Assembly (NCBI RefSeq): GCF_000686845.1
Contig: NZ_JMLS01000042.1
Span: 1-33,440 of the forward strand
Direction of reading: 5' to 3'
DNA from: Paenibacillus sp. UNC451MF
GTDB taxonomy: Bacteria > Bacillota > Bacilli > Paenibacillales > NBRC-103111
Length of the DNA stretch: 33,440 nt
In this document: one piece after another, positions 7,290 to 15,602 of the stretch
Position numbering within the stretch: position 1 is the stretch's first letter
Layout of the letters: every line of letters starts with the position of its first letter
Translations under genes and position numbers: made by a program
The notes under the pieces: generated by a model
What the model was told of the DNA's origin: nothing
The model's input: the letters and a program-made list of their open reading frames with translations, nothing else
The model's database searches: none

Positions 7290-7937
7290 TCATGCGGTTA
7301 ATGATTTGCTGACGGCTTTTTTTCTCGATAAGCGAATCAGCACCTCGATGAAGATCAAGTTTCCAATCCAGCACATCCATGCGGATAACCTGTAGGGAGG
7401 CTCCATCGGACCTCCGAACAGAGGCGTCAGCGCCAATAACCATACGCGAAAGGTGACGGCAGCTAATGTGAGCGCGTAGCTGCGCAGCATCCACTCCCTG
7501 TGAGCCTGAATTTGCTTATTCACGGCTTTTCTAACGGCAACCCAAGTAGATAGTACCCACAGAACGTCTAATACAAAAAAACCTAATCCCGCCATCCAAC
7601 CGCCCGTTGCAAATATCGATAAGTAAATGCTGATCAGTCCGCTGGCCGTAATGGAGAGAACATACGCGTAGCCGAGCATTCTGTGGCGCCGGACTCCTTT
7701 TCTTTTTGGACGGATGAACAGCTGAAACGGTCCGATAGCGACGGCTAGACAGGCGGTTACGATGTGCACGTAAAGCACATAGATCCAAGGTGCGTAGTGA
7801 AAGTCCGGCTTTTTGAGTTTTTGGGTTATAAGCCCTGCTTTGTGCGGGTCTGCAAAGCCATACTGCATGATGACATAGGCAAGCAGGACGAACGCCAGAA
7901 ATGAAACGATCAAACGAATGGAAATCTTTTTAACCAT
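7290..7937 (-). CDS. DUF2306 membrane protein
   Basis: A 215-residue membrane protein with about six hydrophobic segments. It carries the DUF2306 pattern: a first helix (about 8-26), a histidine-bearing helix beginning YVLYVHIVTACLAVAIGPFQ, the RRHRMLGYAYVLSI block, then QAHREWMLRSYALTLAAVTFR. The conserved histidines in three helices suggest a buried cofactor or proton site, but no function is established for the family. The ATG at 7937 has GAGGAGTGAG upstream. Its 3' end abuts the YdeI-like gene, and its 5' end diverges from the DJ-1/PfpI gene. Confidence 0.85.
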   Translation of the reverse strand: MVKKISIRLIVSFLAFVLLAYVIMQYGFADPHKAGLITQKLKKPDFHYAPWIYVLYVHIVTACLAVAIGPFQLFIRPKRKGVRRHRMLGYAYVLSITASGLISIYLSIFATGGWMAGLGFFVLDVLWVLSTWVAVRKAVNKQIQAHREWMLRSYALTLAAVTFRVWLLALTPLFGGPMEPPYRLSAWMCWIGNLIFIEVLIRLSRKKAVSKSLTA

Positions 7938-8049
7938 GTGAGACTCACTCCTCGTTTATTTTTTATTGCTATACAAGACGATGGGGCCGAATCGACCCCT
8001 TCATTTTTCTGGAAAATATTTTATGAGAAAAGGATTGGGGCGAAACATC

Positions 8050-8622
8050 ATGGGACAGATTCTGTGCTTTATATCTGAGGATTTTGCGGATTTTGAGATC
8101 ACATTAGCCTTCCACAAAATAAAAAACGTCGGCAAAAAAGAAGTGCTTTGCGTGGGATACGATTCTAATCCGGTGGTCAGCGAGTCCGGCTTGACTTACA
8201 AGCCCGACTTGACTCTGAACGAAGTTATGGAGCTGAAGGACGTAGAAGGGCTCATTATTCCCGGCGGTCCAATACGCAATCAGCAAACGGAGCTTACCGA
8301 ATTAATACGTAAACTGGATAGGGAGCAAAAGCTTCTTGCAGCCATCTGCAACGGCCCGCAATATTTGGGTAGAGCCGGTATTTTAGCCAACCGGAGCTAT
8401 ACGACCTCCTGCTCTGCAGAGAGAATCATACAGCTGGGCGTAGACGACCCGTTTCCGCGGGAGCAATATATTGAGAAGCGTGTTGTAAGGGATGGACACG
8501 TCATTACAGCTAAGGGACGGGCATTTGTGGATTTCTCTTTCGAGCTGTTTGACTATATGAATCTGTATGAAGGACGAAAAGAGGAGCGGGACCAGCTGTT
8601 TAGAGATATTATGGACCGCTGA
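8050..8622 (+). CDS. DJ-1/PfpI family protein
   Basis: A 190-residue protein of the DJ-1/ThiJ/PfpI superfamily. The nucleophile-elbow motif AAICNGPQYLG places the reactive cysteine at C100, and the partner glutamate is E16 in EDFADFE. LIIPGG lies at about 69-73. These define a flavodoxin-like fold; members act as chaperones, glyoxalase-like or amidase-like enzymes, and the activity here cannot be chosen from sequence. The usual histidine after the cysteine is replaced (ICNGPQ), so classic protease chemistry is unlikely. ATG 8050 is preferred, with AGGATTGGGG upstream; in-frame ATG 8023 and a longer 5' extension lack a site. A GNAT gene follows 38 nt downstream. Confidence 0.85.
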   Translation: MGQILCFISEDFADFEITLAFHKIKNVGKKEVLCVGYDSNPVVSESGLTYKPDLTLNEVMELKDVEGLIIPGGPIRNQQTELTELIRKLDREQKLLAAICNGPQYLGRAGILANRSYTTSCSAERIIQLGVDDPFPREQYIEKRVVRDGHVITAKGRAFVDFSFELFDYMNLYEGRKEERDQLFRDIMDR

Positions 8623-8660
8623 TTGACTTCGTAAGAGATTTTGAAATAAGGAGATATGCA

Positions 8661-9113
8661 ATGAAAATCAGAGAATTACAATCAAACGAACCGTATCCGA
8701 TGGATCTGCTGCTGTTGGCCGATCCTGAAGAGAGCGTTATTCAAACCTATATAGAACGATGCCGCTGTTATGTGATGGAACTCGAAGGTAACATCGTAGG
8801 AATCACTGCATTGCTTCCGACAAGGCCGTTGACCGCTGAGATCATGAATATAGCGGTGCTGGAGACGATGCAGGGACAAGGATTAGGGAGGCGCCTGCTT
8901 ACTCATGCCATTCAAGTTTCCAAGGAGCTTGGCTTTCGCAGAATAGAAATAGGAACGGGCAATTCGAGCGTCGGACAGCTTCACTTATACCAGAAATGCG
9001 GCTTTCGGATTATTGGCGTGGATACGGATTATTTTGTTCGAAACTATGAGGAGCCCATTTACGAGAATGGCCTGCAGTGCAGAGACATGATCCGGTTGAA
9101 GCAGGAGCTGTAA
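8661..9113 (+). CDS. GNAT-family N-acetyltransferase
   Basis: A compact single-domain GNAT enzyme of 150 residues. The order of motifs is canonical: an N-terminal strand and helix, the YVMELEGNIVGITALLP beta-hairpin, then AEIMNIAVLETMQGQGLGRRLLTHAI, which includes the acetyl-CoA binding Q/RxxGxG/A loop as QGQGLG. The final block is IGTGNSSVGQLHLYQKCGFR with the family YxxxGF. The acceptor substrate is unknown. AAGGAGATATGCA precedes the ATG. It lies between the DJ-1 gene and the sensor kinase on the same strand and may be co-transcribed with either. Confidence 0.9.
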   Translation: MKIRELQSNEPYPMDLLLLADPEESVIQTYIERCRCYVMELEGNIVGITALLPTRPLTAEIMNIAVLETMQGQGLGRRLLTHAIQVSKELGFRRIEIGTGNSSVGQLHLYQKCGFRIIGVDTDYFVRNYEEPIYENGLQCRDMIRLKQEL

Positions 9114-9143
9114 CGAAGTCGGACACATGAGGTGAACCCGCCC

Positions 9144-10991
9144 TTGCAAGCATGGAACAAAACTGCCGATGCGTTCCAGCGTTACGTGCTGCTTCGCAAC
9201 CGAACGCTTACGGCCAAAATGTTTTTTTACTCGGCATTGATCGTCGTCTTTCCGTTGCTGCTTGTAGGGACGATTTCGTACCAACGGTCGTCGGAAGTTC
9301 TGGAGCAGGAGGCAGGACAGTACAGCTGGCAAATCATAGAGCAGGTGAAGGCGCACGTCGAATACTACGTTCAGGATTTTGAGATCGATACGCTTCGCAT
9401 CATTAATCATCCGGATATGAACCGCTTCTTGAAGTTGCGGACGATGGAGGAGATGAAGCAGAGCGGAATCCAGACGGATATCGAGCAGGTGTTGAAGAAT
9501 GCCGCGTACTCCCGTTCAGATATCAGCAACATTACGGTCATTGTGCACGATGAGCAGGTCATTGACGCTATCGATTATGACAGCCCTTATTCGGCCAAAC
9601 AGCTGCAGCAGGAATACTGGTATGCATCTATCCCGGAAGATAGCTCCCCCAAGCTTATAAGCCGAGTGGTAAGGGGAAGAGATCATCAGGAGCAGGTCAT
9701 ATCGATTGTGCGCAGGTTAATAAGTCCGAATACGCTGGAGCCTATCGGCATTATGATCATGGATGTAAATTTTAAGCGCATACAAGAAATCGCGGAAAAG
9801 GTGGCAATCGGACGTACGGGCTTCCTTTACATGATCGATGCCCAGAACCATTACGTGTACCACCAAGACTTGCAGCAGGTCGGCAAGCCTGCTAATCTCA
9901 AAAGCTTTGAAACGATGCTGACTCAGGAAAGCGGCTCGATGGCGGATGATGACAAGCCGCGTAATTTTTTGACGTTCAGCTTATCGCATTACTTGGGCTG
10001 GCGTCTCGTCACCTCGATTCCTTATTCGGAGCTAACCAACGGTGCCGCGTACATTGGGCGTACGATCTTCTGGACGCTGATTGTTTCGCTTGCCGTTGCT
10101 TATTTGCTCGGGATAGGCTTCGCGGCCAGTTTGGTGAATCCGATTCGTCGGTTGCAGCGCTTTATGAAAAAGGTCGAAGTCGGTGATTTCTCCGGCAAGC
10201 TGGAGGTGCGCTCGAAGGATGAATTAGGCCTGCTGACGCATGGGTTCAATAAGATGGTCGAGAAGCTCGAGGACCTGCTGGAGGAAATATATTTCACCCG
10301 CTTGCGTGAAACGGAGGCCTCTTTGCGCCAAAAGGAAACGGAGCTAAAGGTACTCCAGTCGCAGATGAATCCGCATTTTCTATACAATTCATTGGAAACG
10401 CTGCGCGGCATGGCTCTCGATAAGGATATGGACGATATCGCCTCTATGGCGGCCTCACTCGCCAAGCTGCTGCGCTATAACCTCAAGAACGCTTCCCCGA
10501 AGGTGACGCTGTATGAGGAGCTGGGCTTCTGCAAGGTGTACTTGCGCATTCAGAAGTATCGGTTCGAGGAGAGGCTCGAATACGAGCTGGATGTGCCGGA
10601 TTGGGCTTTGGAGCAGCATATTGCGAAGTTCTCGCTGCAGCCTATCGTAGAGAATAGCATGATCCATGGGATTGAGCCGGGTGTTGGCTTAATGCACATT
10701 CGCATAACGGCAGAGCGAGACTCAGAGCATTCCTTCTGCGTCGTTATACGAGATACCGGCGTCGGGATGTCAGAGGAGCAGCTTAAATGGATCCACCACG
10801 ATCTGGAAGGGAAGGATGTACTCGCAGGGGGAGCTCATATTGGAATTGCGAATGTGCATCGGCGGATCGCTTATTTGTACGGCCCGACGTTTGGAGTGTC
10901 ACTACACAGCCTGAGTGGACATGGAACTGTGGTACGGATACGGCTTCCTTATGAAGAGGTCAAGGAAGAACGGCTACTAGAAGCATGGTGA
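9144..10991 (+). CDS. YesM-type sensor histidine kinase
   Basis: A membrane sensor kinase of about 615 residues. An N-terminal helix (about 24-44) and a second helix (about 300-325) bracket an extracellular region of roughly 250 residues that looks like a Cache sensor. A HAMP domain follows (NPIRRLQRFMKK to EKLEDLL). The phosphoacceptor region QMNPHFLYNSLE puts the histidine near H411, and the ATPase domain has the N-box QPIVENSMIHGIEP and the DTGVGM and GGAHIGIANVHRR motifs. This is the LytS/YesM type. TTG 9144 is favoured because GAGGTGA lies eight bases upstream; GTG 9132 sits inside that site. It pairs with the AraC-type regulator that starts 30 nt downstream. Confidence 0.92.
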   Translation: MQAWNKTADAFQRYVLLRNRTLTAKMFFYSALIVVFPLLLVGTISYQRSSEVLEQEAGQYSWQIIEQVKAHVEYYVQDFEIDTLRIINHPDMNRFLKLRTMEEMKQSGIQTDIEQVLKNAAYSRSDISNITVIVHDEQVIDAIDYDSPYSAKQLQQEYWYASIPEDSSPKLISRVVRGRDHQEQVISIVRRLISPNTLEPIGIMIMDVNFKRIQEIAEKVAIGRTGFLYMIDAQNHYVYHQDLQQVGKPANLKSFETMLTQESGSMADDDKPRNFLTFSLSHYLGWRLVTSIPYSELTNGAAYIGRTIFWTLIVSLAVAYLLGIGFAASLVNPIRRLQRFMKKVEVGDFSGKLEVRSKDELGLLTHGFNKMVEKLEDLLEEIYFTRLRETEASLRQKETELKVLQSQMNPHFLYNSLETLRGMALDKDMDDIASMAASLAKLLRYNLKNASPKVTLYEELGFCKVYLRIQKYRFEERLEYELDVPDWALEQHIAKFSLQPIVENSMIHGIEPGVGLMHIRITAERDSEHSFCVVIRDTGVGMSEEQLKWIHHDLEGKDVLAGGAHIGIANVHRRIAYLYGPTFGVSLHSLSGHGTVVRIRLPYEEVKEERLLEAW

Positions 10992-11020
10992 ACTACTAGC
11001 GGAGAGGGGCAGGTACATCA

Positions 11021-11791
11021 GTGTATCGCGTTATGCTGATTGATGACGAGCGGTGGGTACGTACTTCTTTGAAAAAAGTGATTGAAAAAACAGGGCTGCC
11101 TTTTAGCGTCATTAAGGAAGCTTCTGACGGTCTGGAAGCGTTGGATTGGCTGAAAAGCAACGAAGCGGATCTGATCATGACGGATGTGAAGATGCCCGTG
11201 ATGGAAGGATTGCGGTTCGTTCAAGAGGTTCGAGTGCGCAATCGGGGTCAGCCTATTATCGTTGTTAGCGGCTATGATGATTTCCAATTTGTTCAGCAGG
11301 CGCTTCGCTCCGGTGTGTTCGATTACTTGCTCAAGCCGGTTGAGCTGGAGGATATGCGGCTGTGTCTTAACAAATGGATGAGTCAGCATCAGCCTCCACT
11401 GCAGGGGGAAGTGCCCAAGGCACCGGTAACGCAGCATAAGCTGGAGCAATCGCCTATCGAGCAGGTACAGGCTTACATCCGAACCCATTTATCGGGTGAG
11501 ATTACGTTAACCAGGGCAGCGGCACTCGTTCACTTGAACCCGAGCTACTTGAGCCAGCTGTTCAAGCAGCAGCTAAACCGCAATTTCGTCGATTATATCG
11601 TCGAGGTGAGGATGGAGGAGGCCAAACGGTTATTGAGCGCCACCTCGCTACGGATCAGTGAAGTAGCTGACAGGGTAGGCTACTCAGACGTGGCCTACTT
11701 CAGCAATACCTTCAAAAAGTGGAACGGCTGCACCCCCTCGGAGTACCGCAAAGAACCGGGGAGAAGCACGAACGGTGCTGCGGAGGCTTGA
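11021..11791 (+). CDS. YesN-type response regulator with AraC-family output domain
   Basis: A 256-residue regulator. The receiver domain (about 1-120) has LIDDE at the N-terminus, the phosphoacceptor D55 in IMTDVKMPVMEG, and the switch lysine in FDYLLKPVEL. The C-terminal 100 residues are an AraC/XylS double helix-turn-helix: ITLTRAAALVHLNPSYLSQLFKQ and the signature ISEVADRVGYSDVAYFSNTFKKWNGCTPSEYRK. It should be phosphorylated by the adjacent YesM-type kinase. In Paenibacillus such pairs typically control a neighbouring ABC importer, so the operon at 12648-19207 is the obvious candidate target; this is inference. The GTG at 11021 is preceded by GGGGCAGG. The short linker carries no extra domain. 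Confidence 0.92.
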   Translation: MYRVMLIDDERWVRTSLKKVIEKTGLPFSVIKEASDGLEALDWLKSNEADLIMTDVKMPVMEGLRFVQEVRVRNRGQPIIVVSGYDDFQFVQQALRSGVFDYLLKPVELEDMRLCLNKWMSQHQPPLQGEVPKAPVTQHKLEQSPIEQVQAYIRTHLSGEITLTRAAALVHLNPSYLSQLFKQQLNRNFVDYIVEVRMEEAKRLLSATSLRISEVADRVGYSDVAYFSNTFKKWNGCTPSEYRKEPGRSTNGAAEA

Positions 11792-11996
11792 AGAGACAGG
11801 CTGTTTTTGGATGCAACGAGGAGCCAAACCTAACGAACATTTGTTTTTCATTCGGAAAATTCCCTGGTTTTTGTTAAAAATTAGGACTGGAAGTCTTTTT
11901 AAATAAAGAAATCCGAACGATTGCTTGAAAAAGAGCGTTTAATTCAGTATTATTAATTTATATTCGAATCCGATGACAGTTTTAGAAGGTGAACCT

Positions 11997-12356
11997 GTGT
12001 CCCTAATCGATTCTAATGAATTTAAAAAGAAGCTGTGTCACATCTACAACGAGGTGTCAAAGGAATTGTTCGGATTCGGCACTACACTGCTTAAAGCATC
12101 GATTGAGAGCAATATCATCACGTTTCAGGCTAGGCACCGCCGCTCACCGCGGTCTACCGCTTTAGAGGGCGAAGCGCCGACGCTGAAGTACGAGGTTGAT
12201 TTTTACATGTCGTCGATCTATAAGAAGCGAATCCGTGAAAGGCTCGAGCAGGAGATGGGGCTTTCCATCGAAGCGGTCCTTAGAGACTACGACCCGCCGA
12301 CGCAGTGGGCAATAACCAATATTATTTTAGTCGGAAACGACCGTAAAACTGAATAG
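11997..12356 (+). CDS. MpsC-family (DUF2294) protein
   Basis: A small soluble protein of about 119 residues matching the DUF2294 family, now often named for MpsC of a Na-translocating, membrane-potential-generating system. Family features seen are the N-terminal helix FKKKLCHIYNEVSKELFGFG, the basic RHRRSP loop, the YEVDFYMSSIYKKRIRERLEQEMG block, and a C-terminal strand ending WAITNIILV. The start is uncertain: GTG 11997 has AGAAGGTGA just upstream, while ATG 11973 (127 residues) has no site. It sits between the two-component pair and the transporter operon with about 205 nt before it and its own terminator after it, so it is probably a separate unit. No MpsA/B gene is present in the window. 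Confidence 0.75.
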   Translation: MSLIDSNEFKKKLCHIYNEVSKELFGFGTTLLKASIESNIITFQARHRRSPRSTALEGEAPTLKYEVDFYMSSIYKKRIRERLEQEMGLSIEAVLRDYDPPTQWAITNIILVGNDRKTE

Positions 12357-12440
12357 ATCGGCTGTTTCTCTCGGATCTATCTGAAGAGGAAACCGAACCT
12401 ACTTAAGAACAACAGATCCGCTGGACATTGTTTACAATGG

Positions 12441-12491
12441 AAAGTGCTCTTGTTAGAAGCTTTATTTCTATCAAGGGTACTTTTCTTTTTT
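12441..12491 (+). terminator. Terminator after the MpsC-family gene
   Basis: AAAGTGCTCTTG (12441-12452) pairs with CAAGGGTACTTT (12472-12483) as a 12-bp stem with two G-U pairs, followed by a T-rich run. Smaller stems precede it (CGGATCT with AGATCCG, and CATTG-TTTA-CAATG), so the 12360-12491 transcript would be strongly folded. The transporter operon starts about 157 nt farther on. Confidence 0.75.
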
Positions 12492-12561
12492 ATTATATGA
12501 ATTCAAAAGCAAGAGGGGGCGTCGGTTGAGAATTAGAGATAAAGTATGATGCGTGCATAGA

Positions 12562-12590
12562 TTGCTGTGATTGCAAAATACTAGTAAATA
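12562..12590 (+). promoter_or_regulatory. Possible promoter of the transporter-salvage operon
   Basis: TTGCTG (12562-12567) and TAAATA (12585-12590) are separated by 17 nt, a fair housekeeping-type promoter about 58 nt upstream of the lipoprotein start. It lies after the preceding terminator, so it would drive the operon independently. No operator sequence was recognised. Confidence 0.35.
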
Positions 12591-12647
12591 TTTCATGCAG
12601 CCGATTCTTTACAACTACATTTAATCAACTATTGGAGGTCAATGACG

Positions 12648-13733
12648 ATGCAAAAAAGATGGGTTCAAGGTGTACTTTCACTTTCTGTTCTGGGACTGGC
12701 TCTTACCGGATGCGGCGCGCCAAAAGAACAAGGAGGAGCGGCAACGGACAACAAGGCGGCAGATAAAGGGGCGCCGACACAGCTGGTTATCTCCACTTGG
12801 GGCTTCTCTGAAGACTTCTTCCGCAAAGAAATTTATGAACCGTTCGAGAAAGAGCATAATGTCAAAATCGTGCTCGAAATCGGCAACAACGCCGAGCGTC
12901 TGAACAAAGTCAAGCAAGGCAGCTCCAATGTAGACCTTATGTACTTATCCGATTATTATGCTCAACAAGCTATTGAAGCGGGATTGTTCGAGAAAATCGA
13001 CCGCAGCCGCATAACGAACCTGAACAATATCTATGATGTAGCTAAAGCTCCTCTTGGTGAAGACTACGGTCCTGCCTATACGATCGGCCAATTAGGCATT
13101 GCTTACAACCCAAAAGCTCTTGGCGGTAAAGAAATCAAATCATGGGCTGACCTGTGGAGTCCGGAATTGGCGAAAAAGCTGACCATGCCTAACATTACGG
13201 CAACGAGTGGCCCAATGATCGTAGACGCGGCTTCCCTCGTAGCTGGCAGCAGCACGTTCAATGAAGACCAAGCCTTTGCCAAATTGAAAGAGCTGAATAA
13301 ATCGGTCGTGAAATACTACGGTCAAACATCCGAATACGTTAACATGCTGGCACAAGGCGAAATCGCTGCCGGACCGATCATGGAAATGTACGTGAAAGAC
13401 TTGAAAGCCGCTTCCCCGGATGTGAAATTCGTAACTCCGACTGAAGGAGCTTACGCAGTCATGAATACGATTAACGTCGTTAAAGGAAGCAAGAACAAAC
13501 AGCTGGCTGAAGATTTCATCAACTGGCACTTGAGCAAGGAAGCGCAAGAGAAATCCGCTAAAGCGCACATCGACTCTCCGGTTAACAAAACATTGACGCT
13601 AACACCTGAAGAAGCTCAAGGCATTACTTACGGCGCCGATGTTGTTGCTAAGCTTCGCAAGCTGGATATGAAATTCGTGAACCAAAACCTGAAAAAATGG
13701 ATCGACCGTTTCAATAAAGAAGTAACTCAATAA
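12648..13733 (+). CDS. PotD-like ABC transporter substrate-binding lipoprotein
   Basis: A 361-residue lipoprotein. The signal peptide ends in the lipobox LTGC, making residue 21 the lipidated cysteine, followed by a charged, alanine-rich linker. The mature part is a type II periplasmic-binding fold of the PotD/spermidine-like class: LVISTWGFSEDFFRKEI, YEPFEKEHNVKIVLE, VDLMYLSDYYAQQAIEAGLFEKID, a permissive IAYNPKAL hinge strand, and EDFINWHLSKEAQEKSAK near the end. It should capture substrate outside the membrane for the permeases encoded downstream. Polyamine specificity cannot be assumed, as the genes around it act on purines. ATG 12648 is chosen because GGAGG is nine bases upstream; the ATG six bases earlier is too close. 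Confidence 0.85.
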   Translation: MQKRWVQGVLSLSVLGLALTGCGAPKEQGGAATDNKAADKGAPTQLVISTWGFSEDFFRKEIYEPFEKEHNVKIVLEIGNNAERLNKVKQGSSNVDLMYLSDYYAQQAIEAGLFEKIDRSRITNLNNIYDVAKAPLGEDYGPAYTIGQLGIAYNPKALGGKEIKSWADLWSPELAKKLTMPNITATSGPMIVDAASLVAGSSTFNEDQAFAKLKELNKSVVKYYGQTSEYVNMLAQGEIAAGPIMEMYVKDLKAASPDVKFVTPTEGAYAVMNTINVVKGSKNKQLAEDFINWHLSKEAQEKSAKAHIDSPVNKTLTLTPEEAQGITYGADVVAKLRKLDMKFVNQNLKKWIDRFNKEVTQ

Positions 13734-13752
13734 GCAAGCAGCTAGCAGATTA

Positions 13753-13799
13753 GTGAGGGGTATATGACATGACTATGGCATGTACCCTCATTTTTTCTC
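13753..13799 (+). terminator. Intra-operon attenuating hairpin
   Basis: GAGGGGTATATG pairs with CATGTACCCTC with one bulge and a G-U pair, followed by ATTTTTT. It lies between the lipoprotein stop and the nucleoside hydrolase start. A leaky terminator here would give more binding protein than transporter, a common arrangement in ABC operons; the leakiness is inferred. Confidence 0.65.
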
Positions 13800-13811
13800 T
13801 AAGGAGGTCCC

Positions 13812-14747
13812 ATGAGTAGGAAAAAAGTCATTCTCGACGTGGATACGGGAGTCGATGACGCTCTCGGCATTCTGCTTGCGGTTCGCAGCGGACAGTTCGA
13901 TGTTCTAGGGATTACAACGGTGAACGGTAATGTATCGCGGGATCAGGCAACCGTGAACACATGCAAAATATTACAGCTGCTGGGCTGTGAGGACTCGATT
14001 CCAGTCTATAAGGGAGCGGACCGACCGCTGCTGAGACAATCGTTCTTCGAGCATCGGGTACACGGGCAAGACGGTATTGGCGGCGCTTTAAGCGATATGT
14101 CCGTACACAAGGAGGCTTCCGACGGCTTCGCGCCGGATGTCATCATCGAGACTGCGCGCCGCTATCCAGGCGAGCTGACTGTCGTCGCAACCGGACCGCT
14201 TACGAATGTGGCATTAGCGCTACGGCAAGCACCGGAGCTGGTCGATCTCCTCAAGGAGGTCGTTGTGATGGGCGGGGTTGTAGGCAGCTACGGCAATGTG
14301 ACTCCAACGGCGGAGTACAACATGTACGTAGACCCGGAAGCAGCGAAGATTGTGTTCCACGCAGGCTTCCCTTCCCTCACGTTAGTTGGGCTTGATGTAA
14401 CTCGGAAGGCACTGCTGACAGAGGAACATATGCAGCTGCTCGGCGATTCGCCTATCGCGCAATATATCCGCGAGAGCACCTTGGATTATATGAAGCGCTA
14501 CTATGAGCGCAATGGCATTCACGCCTGCGTTATGCATGATCCGCTAGCCGTAGGCGTAGCTTTGAACCGCGATATCGTCACGACTCGTCGCTATTATGTA
14601 GATGTCGAGACCCGCAGCGACCTGTGCGATGGACAAACCGTCTGCGATTTTCAAAACCGCTTGTCGAAGCAGGCTAATATGGACGTTTGCGTGGATATCG
14701 ATACGGAAGCATTTCTACAGCTATTTACGCAATCGCTGAAAGCCTAG
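13812..14747 (+). CDS. Inosine/uridine-preferring nucleoside hydrolase
   Basis: A 311-residue enzyme of the nucleoside hydrolase family, which splits ribonucleosides into base and ribose using a calcium site. The N-terminal cluster ILDVDTGVDDALG carries D11, D15 and D16, which correspond to the calcium-binding aspartates. Other family landmarks are VVATGPLTNVALAL, VVMGG, PTAEYNMYVDPEAAKIVF and VMHDPLAVGVAL, with the last Asp completing the metal site. The usual length is 300-320 residues, so it is complete. AAGGAGGTCCC lies just before the ATG. It lacks a signal peptide and should act in the cytoplasm, pairing with the downstream adenine-deaminase-family enzyme: freed purine base would then be deaminated. 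Pyrimidine or purine preference cannot be read. Confidence 0.92.
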   Translation: MSRKKVILDVDTGVDDALGILLAVRSGQFDVLGITTVNGNVSRDQATVNTCKILQLLGCEDSIPVYKGADRPLLRQSFFEHRVHGQDGIGGALSDMSVHKEASDGFAPDVIIETARRYPGELTVVATGPLTNVALALRQAPELVDLLKEVVVMGGVVGSYGNVTPTAEYNMYVDPEAAKIVFHAGFPSLTLVGLDVTRKALLTEEHMQLLGDSPIAQYIRESTLDYMKRYYERNGIHACVMHDPLAVGVALNRDIVTTRRYYVDVETRSDLCDGQTVCDFQNRLSKQANMDVCVDIDTEAFLQLFTQSLKA

Positions 14748-14774
14748 CCTTACAAGAACAGGAGCCATAGCTAC

Positions 14775-15596
14775 ATGAAGAAAACGTACTACTATGTATT
14801 ACTGCTGCCGGGATTTCTGTTTTTGCTGTTTTTTATGCTGATCCCGATTGTAATGACGATAGGGTCCACATTTTTTCAAGAGGGCCGATTTACACTGGAA
14901 GGATATCTTCATTTTTTTAAAGATCCGTATTTTCTTAAAATATTATGGACGACGCTTGAGGTCAGCATTGTGACCACGCTGCTGTGCATTCTGCTCGGCT
15001 TTCCGGTGGCGTACTATATTTCCAAACAAAGCTTGAGGAAAAAAGGCATCCTGCTTGCACTCGCTATTTTCCCGCTGCTTACAAGCTCGGTAGTTCGTTC
15101 CTTCAGCTGGATGATCGTGCTCGGGAAAAAAGGGCTGCTTAACAACGCCTTAATTGCGTTGGGGGTTATCCAAGAACCGTTGGATATTTTGTACACGCCA
15201 GTAGCGATGATGATCGGTCTCATTCACTTATTCCTGCCGCTCATTATCATTACGCTTGTAGGGGTTATGGAAAATATCGATCCCGACCTGATCAAGGCGG
15301 CAGAGAGCTTGGGAGCGGCCCGCTTTACAGCCTTCCGCAAGGTCATTGTTCCTCTCAGTATTCCGGGCTTGATCATCGGCAGTATTTTGGTGTTCGTCGG
15401 CAGCTTGACGGCGTACACGACACCAGCCTTGCTTGGAGGCAAACAGAAGGTTATCTCGACCTTCCTGTATCAAAATGCGATTACGTTAAACGACTGGTAT
15501 TTGGCTTCTGTCGTCGCTACGATCATGATTGCGATCACGTTTGTGGTCATTGGAATTATGAATAAACTGGCGAATAAATTCAATCCGAAGGAGTAG
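14775..15596 (+). CDS. ABC transporter permease (PotB-like)
   Basis: A 273-residue membrane protein with six predicted helices. It has the binding-protein-dependent permease signature in the EAA loop: AESLGAARFTAFRKVIVPLSIPGL (about 173-196). The following stretch VFVGSLTAYTTPALLGG is characteristic of the PotB-type subfamily. It should pair with the next permease to form the translocation channel. The ATG is preceded by AGGAGCC. Stop and next start are 6 nt apart, indicating translational coupling within the operon. No defect is seen. Confidence 0.9.
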   Translation: MKKTYYYVLLLPGFLFLLFFMLIPIVMTIGSTFFQEGRFTLEGYLHFFKDPYFLKILWTTLEVSIVTTLLCILLGFPVAYYISKQSLRKKGILLALAIFPLLTSSVVRSFSWMIVLGKKGLLNNALIALGVIQEPLDILYTPVAMMIGLIHLFLPLIIITLVGVMENIDPDLIKAAESLGAARFTAFRKVIVPLSIPGLIIGSILVFVGSLTAYTTPALLGGKQKVISTFLYQNAITLNDWYLASVVATIMIAITFVVIGIMNKLANKFNPKE

Positions 15597-15602
15597 ATCC
15601 GT

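Noticed and set aside
12360-12491. A purine or other riboswitch between the MpsC-family gene and the transporter operon
   Set aside because: The transcript is strongly folded and ends in a terminator, but the conserved purine-aptamer core bases are absent and the terminator is 157 nt from the next gene, so it more likely ends the upstream gene.
12526-12549. A short leader peptide (TTG, seven codons) after GAGGGGG
   Set aside because: It has a ribosome site but lies upstream of the likely promoter of the operon, and so short a frame can arise by chance.
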